DNA of 64,000 bases from Bacillus sp. E(2018) (GCF_005503015.1 NZ_SCOL01000002.1:1-64000), one strand, 5' to 3'. Positions 52,747 to 61,756 are shown, counted from the first letter of the stretch. Numbers and translations: made by a program. Notes: generated by a model from the sequence alone, not told the origin.

Positions 52747-54150
52747 ATGGAAACTACACAAAATGTTAAACAATCGACGATCGTGTCCTTGTTGCTCGCT
52801 GGAACGTTTATTGCAATCTTGAACCAAACACTCATGATCACCGCGATTCCACCGATCATGAAAGAGATGAACATCACAGCGAACAGCGCTCAATGGCTGA
52901 CAACCGTATTCATGCTCGTAAACGGAATCATGATTCCAGTTAGTGCATTTTTGCTCGAACGGTTCACAACACGTCAGCTATTTATTTCTGCGATGAGTGT
53001 GTTCGCTGCAGGAACACTCGTTGCAGGACTGGCGCCAAATTTTGAGACACTCTTACTCGGAAGGGTCATCCAATCAAGTGGAGCTGGGGTAATGTTGCCT
53101 CTTATGCAGACCGTATTTTTGATGATCTTCCCCGTAAACAAACGCGGATCAGCAATGGGATTAGTCGGGCTCGTGATCTCATTCGCACCTGCGATCGGCC
53201 CTGCTCTTTCAGGCTGGGTAACATCACACTACTCTTGGCGGGTACTCTTTTTCATCATCTTGCCGATTGCCATCATTGATATTATCGTAGCCTTTTTTGC
53301 TTTAAAAAATGTTACGGAAACATCAAAAACGAAGGTAGATGTAACATCGATCATTTTGTCATCGTTCGGTTTCGGAGGATTACTATACGGATTCACGTGT
53401 GCAGGAAATCTCGGATGGACTGCGCCAAGCACGCTGCTCTGGCTCGCGATCGGTGTCGTAGCTCTTGTTTTATTCATCACACGACAACTGCGTTTAGCGC
53501 ATCCAATGCTTGAGTTTAGAGTGTTCGCAAACTCCATCTTCCCGCTTACGATCATCATCGGAATGATCACATTCTTAGGACTGATTGGCGCGGAGACGAT
53601 CATACCGCTTTTCATGCAGAACATGAGAGACTTTACGGCGTTTGAAGCAGGTCTTGCACTCTTACCAGGTGCGCTCATCACAGGGCTTTTATCACCGATC
53701 ACAGGAAGACTTTTTGACAAGTTCGGTGCGCGTTGGCTTGCGATCATTGGGTTAACGATCATCACTGGATCATCCTTTGCGTTTGCTACTCTAAGTCCGA
53801 CCACATCGTTTACATTTTTAACTGTGATGTACGGCGTGCGGATGTTTGGCCTTGCAATGGTTATGATGCCTGTAGCAACCGCCGGGCTTAACCGACTTCC
53901 GAAGCGTTTGATTCCACACGGAGCAGCGATGGATAATACGATGAAAATGATCGCGGCATCAGTCGGTACAGCCATTTTAGTCACGGTCATGACAACTACA
54001 GCTGAAACCGCAGGAGCGCGCCCAGAGATCTCACATCCTGATATGTATGGCGCAAATATGGCCTTTATCGTCGTATCCGTATTATCCTTGATCGGCCTTG
54101 TGATTTCATTTTTTATAAAAGAAAAACAACCAGAAACAGAGGGCAGCTGA
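52747..54150 (+). CDS. MFS drug exporter, DHA2 (EmrB/QacA/LmrB) type
   Basis: 467-residue proton-driven exporter with 14 membrane spans. Motif A region FLLERFTTRQLFISAMSVFAAGTLVAG and motif C-like LVGLVISFAPAIGPALSGWV are present. Likely extrudes lipophilic drugs; B. subtilis LmrB/MdtP are the closest type I can name. The ribosome site is weak (GATGGGG). No adjacent TetR or MarR regulator. Confidence 0.85.
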   Translation: METTQNVKQSTIVSLLLAGTFIAILNQTLMITAIPPIMKEMNITANSAQWLTTVFMLVNGIMIPVSAFLLERFTTRQLFISAMSVFAAGTLVAGLAPNFETLLLGRVIQSSGAGVMLPLMQTVFLMIFPVNKRGSAMGLVGLVISFAPAIGPALSGWVTSHYSWRVLFFIILPIAIIDIIVAFFALKNVTETSKTKVDVTSIILSSFGFGGLLYGFTCAGNLGWTAPSTLLWLAIGVVALVLFITRQLRLAHPMLEFRVFANSIFPLTIIIGMITFLGLIGAETIIPLFMQNMRDFTAFEAGLALLPGALITGLLSPITGRLFDKFGARWLAIIGLTIITGSSFAFATLSPTTSFTFLTVMYGVRMFGLAMVMMPVATAGLNRLPKRLIPHGAAMDNTMKMIAASVGTAILVTVMTTTAETAGARPEISHPDMYGANMAFIVVSVLSLIGLVISFFIKEKQPETEGS

Positions 54151-54168
54151 TTATAGCTGCCTCTTTGT
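54139..54168 (+). terminator. Terminator of the MFS gene
   Basis: AGAGGCAGCT-type arms around GATTAT, overlapping the stop codon, then TCTTTG. Confidence 0.7.
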
Positions 54169-54197
54169 AAATTTAGTCGATAAAAGCTCGATTGTTC

Positions 54198-54225
54198 GTG
54201 ACAAGCCTATCTGATTAAGTAATAC
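54198..54225 (+). promoter_or_regulatory. Candidate promoter of the RsbRD_N-like gene
   Basis: GTGACA (54198-54203), 16 bp, TAATAC (54220-54225). Weak match on both boxes. Confidence 0.3.
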
Positions 54226-54291
54226 TAAAGGTAAAGCTTTCTTTTTTTAACAATTCAATACATATATCTTTTAAATTAGGAGGTTACTATC

Positions 54292-54744
54292 TTGAATCAG
54301 ATTCAACACACGTTAGCCAAATCACTCATTGATGACGCACCAGCGTTGGCTGAGCAGATACTCACACTACGGTTTAAGAAATACCCGATAAAAGATAAAC
54401 AGCTCTTTGATCGCCAGTCGTCCAACGATTATATTATGAAATTAGTCCAACTCTTAGGCAGCTCACTCGTACTGTCACCCTCCTCAAGAGAAGATGGACT
54501 GAAAGTATGGTCGATTCAGACCGCTCGCTACGCCCTCGAATACGGTCAATCCTTGGATGTTGCCATGCAATCAACGCAATTTATTCGCAGTGAGATTCTT
54601 CACGTGATAGAACATTTAGCAGAACAAGAAGAAACAAACGTAAAAGAAGTGATATTTATCATTCAAGAAATAAATCAGATGCTCGATCTATGCTTTCAGG
54701 TATTTACCGAAACCTACATGGAGAGTATCTTAGAAGCCATATAA
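54292..54744 (+). CDS. Free-standing RsbRD_N-like sensory domain
   Basis: 150-residue all-helical protein. The pattern (LIDDAPALAEQIL, LVQLLGSSLVLSPSS, YALEYGQSLDVAMQSTQFIRSEILHVIEHL) resembles the N-terminal non-haem globin-like domain of RsbR paralogues (RsbRD_N). The STAS domain that normally follows is absent. TTG start eight bases after AGGAGG. The neighbouring histidine kinase begins with a similar domain, so the two may hetero-dimerise or share a ligand. Confidence 0.55.
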   Translation: MNQIQHTLAKSLIDDAPALAEQILTLRFKKYPIKDKQLFDRQSSNDYIMKLVQLLGSSLVLSPSSREDGLKVWSIQTARYALEYGQSLDVAMQSTQFIRSEILHVIEHLAEQEETNVKEVIFIIQEINQMLDLCFQVFTETYMESILEAI

Positions 54745-54749
54745 TGAGC

Positions 54750-54784
54750 GACACTTGATCATAGAAGATCGAGTGTTTTTTTTG
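54750..54784 (+). terminator. Terminator of the RsbRD_N-like gene
   Basis: ACACTTGATC and GATCGAGTGT arms around 6 bases, then eight T. Confidence 0.9.
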
Positions 54785-54872
54785 TGTACTTTTATTAATA
54801 GTCATTCATTCTCCAGGTTCTTTTCTAAAAGCTAAAGATTGTTGCTTTCTTGCTTCCTTTCTTCCTTGACAA

Positions 54873-55123
54873 GTTGATTGGAGTGCAAGGTGCGAGACTC
54901 CTGGGGGATCAGAGTGACATTTCGAAGAGTGGATGGCTCGTTCAGCCCCGACAAGCAAAAGGTGAATGGCTATGAAGGCGCACTTTGCCTTCTGAGCCAT
55001 TTAACTTTTGACCTCGAGGGGCTAGCCACTGTAACTAGACAGGTTAGACACCTAAGGGCACAGAGTGCCGAGGTGGCTCACCGCACTCCCCCCGGAAAGC
55101 GAGCACCTGAAACGGAAATCAAC
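54873..55123. repeat. Bacillaceae repeat with nested second element
   Basis: The outer parts (54873-54912 and 55038-55123) match the 30665-30793 element in reverse, with the same ends GTTGATT and AATCAAC. Between them 54913-55037 (125 bp) replaces about 3 bp of the short copy. The inner part has its own palindromic words (GGCTCGTTCAGCC, GACCTCGAGGGGCTAG). It fills most of the 511-bp gap 54745-55255. Confidence 0.7.
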
Positions 55124-55195
55124 TACCCACAAGGACAACCAAAGCGTTACTAAAAAAAGTTTTATCATTCCTTTTCTTCCAATAGAAGGGATGTT

Positions 55196-55210
55196 TGTCG
55201 AAATGTCGAA
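55196..55210 (+). promoter_or_regulatory. Tandem Spo0A-like boxes before the histidine kinase
   Basis: Two TGTCGAA words at 55196-55202 and 55204-55210, matching the 0A box TGNCGAA, about 50 bp before the start codon. The 8-bp step is shorter than the 10 bp seen in known tandem sites. Confidence 0.4.
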
Positions 55211-55255
55211 GGTTTCAACAGATGCATTCGGAAACTGTTACAGGAGGCTATCCCC

Positions 55256-56800
55256 ATGGAAAGTTGTAGGAATCTAGGAACGAAGATTAAAGAAAACAGC
55301 AAACAACTTGTAGACAAACTAAAGCCGATTGAGAACTTGGAGACTGACTTTTCGATCTACAAAACCAAAGTATCTCACTGGATGGACATTCTTTTTCAAT
55401 ACTTAGGCGAAGGCTTATCCGAAAATGTTCAAACGGCTGAAGAAAAGATTAAGAAATGGGCTGACGCATTCGGCCAGCGCTCATCAGATATGGAGATCCC
55501 GCTCGATTACGCACTTCATTTTATCTTCGAATCCCGCGTCATTGTTTCAAGGCTTTTAGAAAAAGAGTTTGAAACTCATGACTTGAAAGCTGATTGTGCT
55601 ATCTTTGCGTCAAATCGTCTGAACTTGTTAATCGATATAGCCGCTCGATCAATCGTTACACATTATACGACGTTTATGAATAATACAAAAAAAGCATTGC
55701 AGCATACAAATCGAAATCTGGATATCTCCATTCTAGAGTTAAATAACATTCGAACCGCTCTATTTGAAGGAACGATTTTCTCTGTCACTGACAAAGACGA
55801 TCGTATCATTCAAGTAAACGACCATTTTTGCGAGTTAACACAGTATACACGCGAAGAGTTGATCGGAAAAGATCACGGCAAGATCTTCTATTCTGGCGTT
55901 CATAAAGAAAGTTTCGTTCAGCATATTAGACAAGAGATCAAAGCCGGCCGTGTTTGGAACGGTGAGATCTGCAACAAATCGAAGGATGGCTCCCTCTATT
56001 GGGTGGATACGACGATCATTCCTTTTCTAGATCCAGAAGGCGTGGCTTATCAGCACATTTCGATCCAATACGATGTAACGGAGAAAAAGAAAACAGAAGA
56101 AATTCTGTTGAAGTCTGAAAAGGTATCATTGATTGGTGATTTGGCCGCGGGAATCGCTCATGAGATTCGCAATCCCCTTACATCGATCGCAGGGCTCGTT
56201 CAGCTCATTAACGAGTCTGATCAGGAGAAGAACACCTTTTTTAAAGATATCATTCTAACGGAGATCAATCGTATCAATTTTATCGTGAGTGAATTGATGG
56301 TCTTAGCGAAGCCACACGCTGTCTATTTTAGCTGGTTCAATATCGTTGAAAGCATCCAGACCGTCATTGATCTTATGCAGCCTGAAGCAAATTTGCGCAA
56401 CGTGATTATCTTATTTGAGAAAGAAAAAGACATGCCGCTTCTGTATGGTGAGAAGAATCAGCTGACACAAGTGATCATCAACATGATCAAGAACGCGATG
56501 GAAGCTCTGCCTGACGGTGGTGAGATCTCGCTCGCTGCCACACCTATTGATGGACACGTTGTTCTTTCTGTAAAAGATAACGGGGTTGGTATGACGGACG
56601 AACAACAAAAAAGAATCGGCGAGCCGTTTTATACGACAAAATGCAACGGAACAGGCCTCGGGCTCATGGTCTGTTTTAAAATCATTCAAAATCATGGAGG
56701 ATCGATTCTGGTAGACAGCAAACTGAACGAAGGCACCTCCTTTCAGATCACATTACCCGTACATGCGGTTGCAGCGGTTATTGATTCTGTACATAAATAG
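55256..56800 (+). CDS. Sensor histidine kinase with RsbRD_N-like and PAS domains
   Basis: 514-residue soluble kinase. About residues 10-150 form an RsbRD_N-like helical domain; 165-290 is a PAS/PAC sensor (GTIFSVTDKDDRIIQVND, GRVWNGEICNKSKDGSLYWVDTTIIP); HisKA has the phospho-acceptor His in GIAHEIRNPLTSIAGL (about 305); HATPase_c follows with NMIKNAMEALP, VKDNGVGM and GTGLGLMVC. The short single-domain output resembles sporulation kinases KinA-KinE, and the box pair upstream fits such a link. No response regulator is adjacent. GGAGG lies eight bases before the ATG. Confidence 0.85.
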   Translation: MESCRNLGTKIKENSKQLVDKLKPIENLETDFSIYKTKVSHWMDILFQYLGEGLSENVQTAEEKIKKWADAFGQRSSDMEIPLDYALHFIFESRVIVSRLLEKEFETHDLKADCAIFASNRLNLLIDIAARSIVTHYTTFMNNTKKALQHTNRNLDISILELNNIRTALFEGTIFSVTDKDDRIIQVNDHFCELTQYTREELIGKDHGKIFYSGVHKESFVQHIRQEIKAGRVWNGEICNKSKDGSLYWVDTTIIPFLDPEGVAYQHISIQYDVTEKKKTEEILLKSEKVSLIGDLAAGIAHEIRNPLTSIAGLVQLINESDQEKNTFFKDIILTEINRINFIVSELMVLAKPHAVYFSWFNIVESIQTVIDLMQPEANLRNVIILFEKEKDMPLLYGEKNQLTQVIINMIKNAMEALPDGGEISLAATPIDGHVVLSVKDNGVGMTDEQQKRIGEPFYTTKCNGTGLGLMVCFKIIQNHGGSILVDSKLNEGTSFQITLPVHAVAAVIDSVHK

Positions 56801-56810
56801 TGCGTGACAG

Positions 56811-56841
56811 TGAAGAATCTACGTGATGTAGGTTCTTTTTT
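56811..56841 (+). terminator. Terminator of the kinase gene
   Basis: AGAATCTAC and GTAGGTTCT arms around GTGAT, then six T. The arms are the same as those of the pxp operon terminator. Confidence 0.85.
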
Positions 56842-56867
56842 ATTGAATTTAGATGGCATTGAAGAAG

Positions 56868-57017
56868 TTAGCGGTGGTTGTAAGCTGTTTTACGGTGGTC
56901 ACCGTTCATTTACAGGTGTAAAGTGAGCGTTTAGCGGTGGATAAATCATGTTTACAGGTGAAAAGTAGCACTTTACCGGTGAACGCGTAACAAATTATAA
57001 AAACACGTACCGTAAAA
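56868..57017 (-). repeat. Phased array, family A copy 7
   Basis: GGTG words end at 56876, 56897, 56918, 56939, 56960 and 56981, all 21 bp apart, then the reversed header with one extra base. Several in-frame stops. Located between convergent terminators. Confidence 0.85.
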
Positions 57018-57032
57018 CCTCCCATCCACACA

Positions 57033-57075
57033 AAAAAAGCCTCACCATGAAATCAATATGGTGAGACTCTTTTAA
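57033..57075 (-). terminator. Terminator of the acid-sugar operon
   Basis: GAGTCTCACCAT and ATGGTGAGGCT arms, then seven T on the minus strand. Confidence 0.85.
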
Positions 57076-57083
57076 ACATCTGT

Positions 57084-58457
57084 TTAAAAGAACATATTTG
57101 CCACTAAAAGTGACACCAAACCTACGAACCAACAGATTGTCGTTGGTACAGACCAGACCATGATCTGTTCTTTTACCTCTTTAATGCCTAACATCCGGTT
57201 AACAACCCAGAACAAGCTGTCGTTAAAGTACGAGAAGATCATTGAACCCATCGCTGCAGCTTGAGCCGCGAGTGCCATGTTCACATCCAGCTGAGAAAGG
57301 ATCGGTGCTGAAATGGATGCAGCAGTTATCATTGCTACCGTACCACTCCCTTGTACGAGGCGAACGATCGTCGCGACAAAAAACGGAATCAAAATTGCTG
57401 GAAGTGGAAGATCTGCAATTTTTTCAGCTATAAAGTTCCCCGCTCCACTTTCACGAAGGACATTACCAAGTGCTCCACCTGCTCCTGTAACTAACAGGAT
57501 AATACCCGCTGTCTGAATTCCTTCCTCCATTCGGTCAAGTGATTCAGATCGGCTTAAATTTCCAGCTAGAGCATAGATCGCTACAATAAGTCCGATACTT
57601 ACGGCAATAATAGGCTTTCCTAAAAAAATTAAGATTCCGTAAAAACCAGATGTAAGTTCGAGTGCAGTTAACGTCGTGTTTAAAAAGATTAGTAGAATGG
57701 GTAAAACGATCGGTAATAATGAGCGGCCTAAAGATGGCAGAGCATCCTCTCGCGCACTAGCTAGCTCAATAAACTCTTGATAAGCTGCTTGTTTAGTAGG
57801 ACGTGTGAAACCAAGCTCGGAGTCATCCGGTACTTGATAAATTCTTTTACCAATCCACTTGGCGTAAAGAACGCCTGCAATCATGATCGGTACCCCAAAT
57901 AAAAGACCAAGACCGATCATAAGTCCGATATCAACTCCAAAAATTCCTGCTACACCTAACGGACCTGGAGTTGGTGGTACTAGAGAGTGTGTAATTACAA
58001 GACCTACTGCCAAAGCAACACCTAACGATACGACCGACTTGCCCGTTTTCTTAGATAGAGCTTTTACAAGCGGATTTAAAATAACAAACGCCGAGTCAAC
58101 AAAGATTGGAATGGATACCACATACCCTGCGATCGCCATCGCCCACTCTTCCTTTTTCCTGCCTACTGCTTTAATGAGTGAATACGCTAATGTTTCGGCC
58201 GCTCCTGATACTTCGAGAATCCGTCCAATCATGACACCGAGCCCGATAACGATCCCGATAGAAGCAAGCGTACTTCCGAAACCAGCTGAGATGGTATCAG
58301 CCACTTTACCTGGTTCCATTCCACCGACAAGACCTGCGATTGAAGCCGCAATGATAAGAGCTAGAAACGCGTGGATCTTTGTTTTTAAAACGAGAAAAAT
58401 TAATGCAATAACCCCAAGAACTAACCCAGCTACCATTTGTGCTCCTGAAACTTCCAT
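57084..58457 (-). CDS. GntP-family acid-sugar permease
   Basis: 457-residue gluconate:H+ symporter-family permease with 12-14 spans (VVSIPIFVDSAFVILNPLVKALSK, SLVPPTPGPLGVAGIFGVDIG, VRLVQGSGTVAMITAASI). It is the last gene of the DeoR-kinase-PdxA2 operon and probably imports the acid sugar used there. The ATG at 58457 has AAAGGGGG upstream; the longer frame to 58535 would overrun the cre box between the genes. Confidence 0.9.
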   Translation of the reverse strand: MEVSGAQMVAGLVLGVIALIFLVLKTKIHAFLALIIAASIAGLVGGMEPGKVADTISAGFGSTLASIGIVIGLGVMIGRILEVSGAAETLAYSLIKAVGRKKEEWAMAIAGYVVSIPIFVDSAFVILNPLVKALSKKTGKSVVSLGVALAVGLVITHSLVPPTPGPLGVAGIFGVDIGLMIGLGLLFGVPIMIAGVLYAKWIGKRIYQVPDDSELGFTRPTKQAAYQEFIELASAREDALPSLGRSLLPIVLPILLIFLNTTLTALELTSGFYGILIFLGKPIIAVSIGLIVAIYALAGNLSRSESLDRMEEGIQTAGIILLVTGAGGALGNVLRESGAGNFIAEKIADLPLPAILIPFFVATIVRLVQGSGTVAMITAASISAPILSQLDVNMALAAQAAAMGSMIFSYFNDSLFWVVNRMLGIKEVKEQIMVWSVPTTICWFVGLVSLLVANMFF

Positions 58458-58475
58458 TTCATTAACCCCCTTTAA

Positions 58476-58489
58476 TGTAAGCGCTTTTA
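58476..58489. promoter_or_regulatory. cre-like box inside the acid-sugar operon
   Basis: TGTAAGCGCTTTTA between pdxA2 and the permease gene. It matches the cre left half fully and the right half except for the CA. It may act as a CcpA road-block. Confidence 0.5.
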
Positions 58490-58544
58490 TTTTATTGAAA
58501 GAATAGTGAAGGGCATAAAAGCCCTTCACTTTCATCTGACTATC

Positions 58545-59579
58545 TTACAGGCTGTTTGCTGTAAATTTTGGTGCATATTGAGCAGCCAGTTTGATACATT
58601 CTTCCATACTCGTGCTCTCTGCAATGTTCTTACCAGCGATATCGAACGCTGTTCCGTGATCTACCGAAGTTCTTAAAAACGGAAGGCCGTTCGTGATAGA
58701 AATGGTTCTATGAAAATCCGTCATTTTTGCTGCGATATGTCCTTGATCATGATAAAGCGACAACACTGCATCATATTTTCCGTTAAGTGCTTGGAAGAAT
58801 ACAGAGTCTGCCGGAACTGGACCTACTGCGTTGATTCCATCTGCGACAGCTAGCTCAATACCCGGTTTGATCTGCTCGACTTCTTCCCAGCCAAACAATC
58901 CGCCTTCACCGCTATGCGGGTTCAGTCCAGCAACTGCCCACCGTCTATTTTCAACACCAAGACGAGCGAGCGCTCGATCACATCGCAACAAGTAATCATG
59001 TACACGTTCTTTCTTCATAGCTGCAATCGCATCTTTTAATGAAAGATGACGTGTTAAGAAGAAGATTCTCATCCCTTTAACTTCAAACATGGTTAATGGG
59101 TCATCTGAACCTGCTAGTGCTTCAAGCATCTCGGTATGTCCGATATATGGAACATTTGCGGCTTTTAACGATTCTTTGTTGATTGGCGTTGTTGCCAGCG
59201 CTTTAACCTCACCTGCTGTTGCTAGCTCTACTGCTTTTTTGATATATTCAAACGCTCCGTGTCCGCCTTGAGCAGAAACTTCGCCATACTGAAGCTTATT
59301 CATATCAATGTTGTTTAAGTTTATTACATCAACAGTTCCTAGTTCGTACTTTCCTTCTGCTGGCGATTTCACTTCATTAATTGTGAGGTCTGCACCTACG
59401 ATTCCAATCGCTTTTTCAAGTACTGCAGCATCTCCGATCACGAGCGGTTTACAAACATCATAGATCTCTTTTTTTGCAAGAGACTTCATCGTAATTTCTG
59501 GTCCTATACCTGCCGGATCACCCATTGGAATCGCAATAATCGCTTTTTCTGTTGTTGTCGTTTTTGTTGTCGTTGTCAT
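58545..59579 (-). CDS. pdxA2: PdxA2-type 4-phospho-acid-sugar dehydrogenase
   Basis: 344-residue PdxA-family NAD-dependent dehydrogenase ([65 protein letters not shown]). Next to a DUF1537 kinase it is expected to oxidise and decarboxylate 4-phospho-D-threonate or 4-phospho-D-erythronate to dihydroxyacetone phosphate, not to make vitamin B6. An odd Thr-rich start ([12 protein letters not shown]) precedes the conserved fold, coded by ACA/ACG/ACC repeats. AAGGAGG precedes the ATG. Confidence 0.9.
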   Translation of the reverse strand: MTTTTKTTTTEKAIIAIPMGDPAGIGPEITMKSLAKKEIYDVCKPLVIGDAAVLEKAIGIVGADLTINEVKSPAEGKYELGTVDVINLNNIDMNKLQYGEVSAQGGHGAFEYIKKAVELATAGEVKALATTPINKESLKAANVPYIGHTEMLEALAGSDDPLTMFEVKGMRIFFLTRHLSLKDAIAAMKKERVHDYLLRCDRALARLGVENRRWAVAGLNPHSGEGGLFGWEEVEQIKPGIELAVADGINAVGPVPADSVFFQALNGKYDAVLSLYHDQGHIAAKMTDFHRTISITNGLPFLRTSVDHGTAFDIAGKNIAESTSMEECIKLAAQYAPKFTANSL

Positions 59580-59609
59580 GTTTCTTCCTCCTTAAGTTGT
59601 TTTATAGAT

Positions 59610-60917
59610 TTATTGAACTTGCTTTGTAGAAGTTTGGTTTGCTAATAAATGCTTTACGATCGTGTGAATTGCTTTTTTGTCACCAACCATGCCACCCTTT
59701 GTAGCAAGCGGTATACCATCAAAATAACCTCCGATGAATTCACCGTATGCAACGAGAGGAAGCACCTCGTTTTTCAACTTGATTCCGTCTGCTCTTCCAA
59801 CGGAACAGAGTGAAGCCGTCACATCTCCTCCACTAGAGAAACAGCCGCCGATCTCATAATTCGTTGACTGAATGACAATACGCGTGATCTTTCCTAATCC
59901 ATCTGCAATTCTTTTCGCGAGTTGATCCTGACTCACACCTTGCTCTTCAGCCAATCGTTTTAGTTCTAATCGTTTTGCCTCTGGCGAGTTGGTCGTGATA
60001 ATTAAGATGTCTTGGTGGTGGATGGCTTCTAAGGCAGCCGTTACAGCTCTTTGAACTTCAGTTTCCCAGCTGTCCGATAGACTTGCTAATTTTTCTGCAT
60101 CGACATAGACCGGTTTCGCATCCGTTTTATCGATCAAATACGTTAGCTGCTCACCACTTAAAGAGGTTACGCTTCCTACGGTAACGAGAATCTTTTTACT
60201 TTGTGTGTGCAGAGACGTGTAAGCCTTTGCATAATAAGCCGTTAATGGTCCTGGATCTACCGGTACGAGTTGGTAGTCCTCGATCAATGCCATCGCATGT
60301 GCAATATCTTCAATCTCTTCATCTGTTACCGCATCCATCACAAGAATACGGCTTCCCTCGTCTATTTTTCGCTTTAACTCCTGAAGGATCGTTTTCTTTC
60401 CTTGTAAAACGGTTTCGAGTCCGATGTGTGATACGAGATGTTCACTCTGCTTACTGATAATAGAAGGAACGTACGATTCAGTAAGAGGCATGACCGGATC
60501 TTTGGCAACATCTGTCGCTTGAACAGGCACACCATCGACGAGTAAGTAACCGCCGGATGTGATACGGCTTGAATCTGGAAACGATGCAACGACAACCGCA
60601 ATCGATCGTTCACCAAGTTCATTTAAGACCATGTCGATCTCTGTTCCGATGTTTCCTCTTACCGTACTGTCGATTCGTTTACAAATAACATCCGCACCCC
60701 AACGCTGAAGGTTGCTCATGGACTTTTTAATCCGCATCTCGGACACATCTTTTCGTGCATACCTGCTGTCTGTATCAATACACACTGCGTTGTAACTGCC
60801 GGATGCTGGTTCCTGATCATAATACACCATCGTTGCCGCTTCAAACCCTTGCTTGATCAGTTTTACACCTGTCGCATTGGCACCTGTTAGATCATCTGCG
60901 ATAACGCCGACTTTCAT
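59610..60917 (-). CDS. dtnK: Four-carbon acid sugar kinase (DUF1537, DtnK-type)
   Basis: 435-residue kinase of the DUF1537 family (VGVIADDLTGANATGVKL at the start, KRIDSTVRGNIGTEI, and TGG-like FSSGGDVTASL near the end). Family members phosphorylate D-threonate, L-threonate or D-erythronate at C4. Together with PdxA2 and without an aldolase or epimerase nearby, the D-threonate/D-erythronate route is the best fit. It overlaps the DeoR gene by 4 bp. Confidence 0.9.
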   Translation of the reverse strand: MKVGVIADDLTGANATGVKLIKQGFEAATMVYYDQEPASGSYNAVCIDTDSRYARKDVSEMRIKKSMSNLQRWGADVICKRIDSTVRGNIGTEIDMVLNELGERSIAVVVASFPDSSRITSGGYLLVDGVPVQATDVAKDPVMPLTESYVPSIISKQSEHLVSHIGLETVLQGKKTILQELKRKIDEGSRILVMDAVTDEEIEDIAHAMALIEDYQLVPVDPGPLTAYYAKAYTSLHTQSKKILVTVGSVTSLSGEQLTYLIDKTDAKPVYVDAEKLASLSDSWETEVQRAVTAALEAIHHQDILIITTNSPEAKRLELKRLAEEQGVSQDQLAKRIADGLGKITRIVIQSTNYEIGGCFSSGGDVTASLCSVGRADGIKLKNEVLPLVAYGEFIGGYFDGIPLATKGGMVGDKKAIHTIVKHLLANQTSTKQVQ

Positions 60918-61684
60918 CCCTTTTCACCACCTTCAACGGTTACAACTTCTAAACATTCATTCAGCATTTGCTTCGTTTCATCTGTTAGGTGTTGATCTGT
61001 AATCAAACCGTGTATTTGATTTAAATCACAAACCTTTGTTAATGATTTTTGATCAAACTTACTAGAATCAGCCACGAGCCATGTTTTTTCCGATGCTTCA
61101 ATCATCAGCTTTTTGATCGCAGCCTTCTCAAAAGTCGGTGCTGTAACACCCGCTCGGCTATGGATCGCATGAGCTCCTAAGAAAAAGAGGTCTACGTGAA
61201 TGCCTCTTAACATCTGCTCTGTTAACGGGCCGAACAATGTTCCGATTGTATTTTGCAGTTCGCCGCCAGTCACGATCACTTTCACATCTGTATCAAGAAG
61301 CTCAGCTGCAATTTTAATATCATTTGTAACTACTGTGATTGTCGTTTTCTCTTTTAACAATTTTGCAATTTCTAATGTTGTTGTTCCTGAATCTAAAAGA
61401 ATAGTAGAGTGATCCTGTATGAATTGCACAGCTCTCTCGGCGATTGCTCTCTTACGATCGTTGAACTTCCCTTCTTTTGTTCTGAAAGATGACTCCACGA
61501 CTAAAGGCTTGTTAAGTATCGCTCCGCCATGCGTTCTAATAATCTGGTCAGTTTCTTCGAGAAAGGCAAGATCACGACGGATTGTCATCGCCGAAACATT
61601 TAATTCGTTTACTAGGTCCTCAATCTCAATTTTTCCGTTCTCATTTAATTGTTGCAGAATATGCTCTCTACGCTCTTTAGGCAT
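60914..61684 (-). CDS. DeoR-family regulator of the acid-sugar operon
   Basis: 256-residue GlpR/DeoR repressor. Helix-turn-helix at about 5-55 (ERREHILQQLNENGKIEIEDLVNELNVSAMTIRRDL), then DeoRC sensor domain (LDSGTTTLEIAKLL, VTNDIKIAAEL, TGGELQNTIGTLFGP, AHAIHSRAGVTAPTFEKAAIKKLM). The ATG at 61684 is preferred because AAAGGTGATG precedes it; an open frame from TTG 61711 lacks a site. First gene of the operon and probably autoregulated through two upstream repeats. Confidence 0.9.
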   Translation of the reverse strand: MPKERREHILQQLNENGKIEIEDLVNELNVSAMTIRRDLAFLEETDQIIRTHGGAILNKPLVVESSFRTKEGKFNDRKRAIAERAVQFIQDHSTILLDSGTTTLEIAKLLKEKTTITVVTNDIKIAAELLDTDVKVIVTGGELQNTIGTLFGPLTEQMLRGIHVDLFFLGAHAIHSRAGVTAPTFEKAAIKKLMIEASEKTWLVADSSKFDQKSLTKVCDLNQIHGLITDQHLTDETKQMLNECLEVVTVEGGEKG

Positions 61685-61724
61685 TATTTTCATCACCTTT
61701 GTTAATTTCAAACACTTTATATGT

Positions 61725-61756
61725 ATTATAATGTTTCAAACGAACAATTATGTCAA
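61725..61756 (-). promoter_or_regulatory. Sigma-A promoter of the acid-sugar operon
   Basis: Minus strand TTGACA (61751-61756). The -10 is CATTAT at a 17-bp spacer (61728-61733) or TATAAT at 20 bp (61725-61730). Confidence 0.7.
61732..61747. promoter_or_regulatory. Operator repeat 1 for the DeoR regulator
   Basis: Minus strand TTGTTCGTTTGAAACA, between -35 and -10. Imperfect palindrome. Confidence 0.55.

Noticed and set aside
53229..53990. 253-residue minus-strand frame
   Set aside because: Antisense shadow of the MFS exporter with no start signals; composition follows the reverse complement of membrane-helix codons.
54878..55153. 91-residue plus-strand frame
   Set aside because: Lies within the composite repeat; GC-rich palindromic DNA, not a gene.
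57883..58506. 207-residue plus-strand frame
   Set aside because: Antisense shadow of the GntP-family permease.
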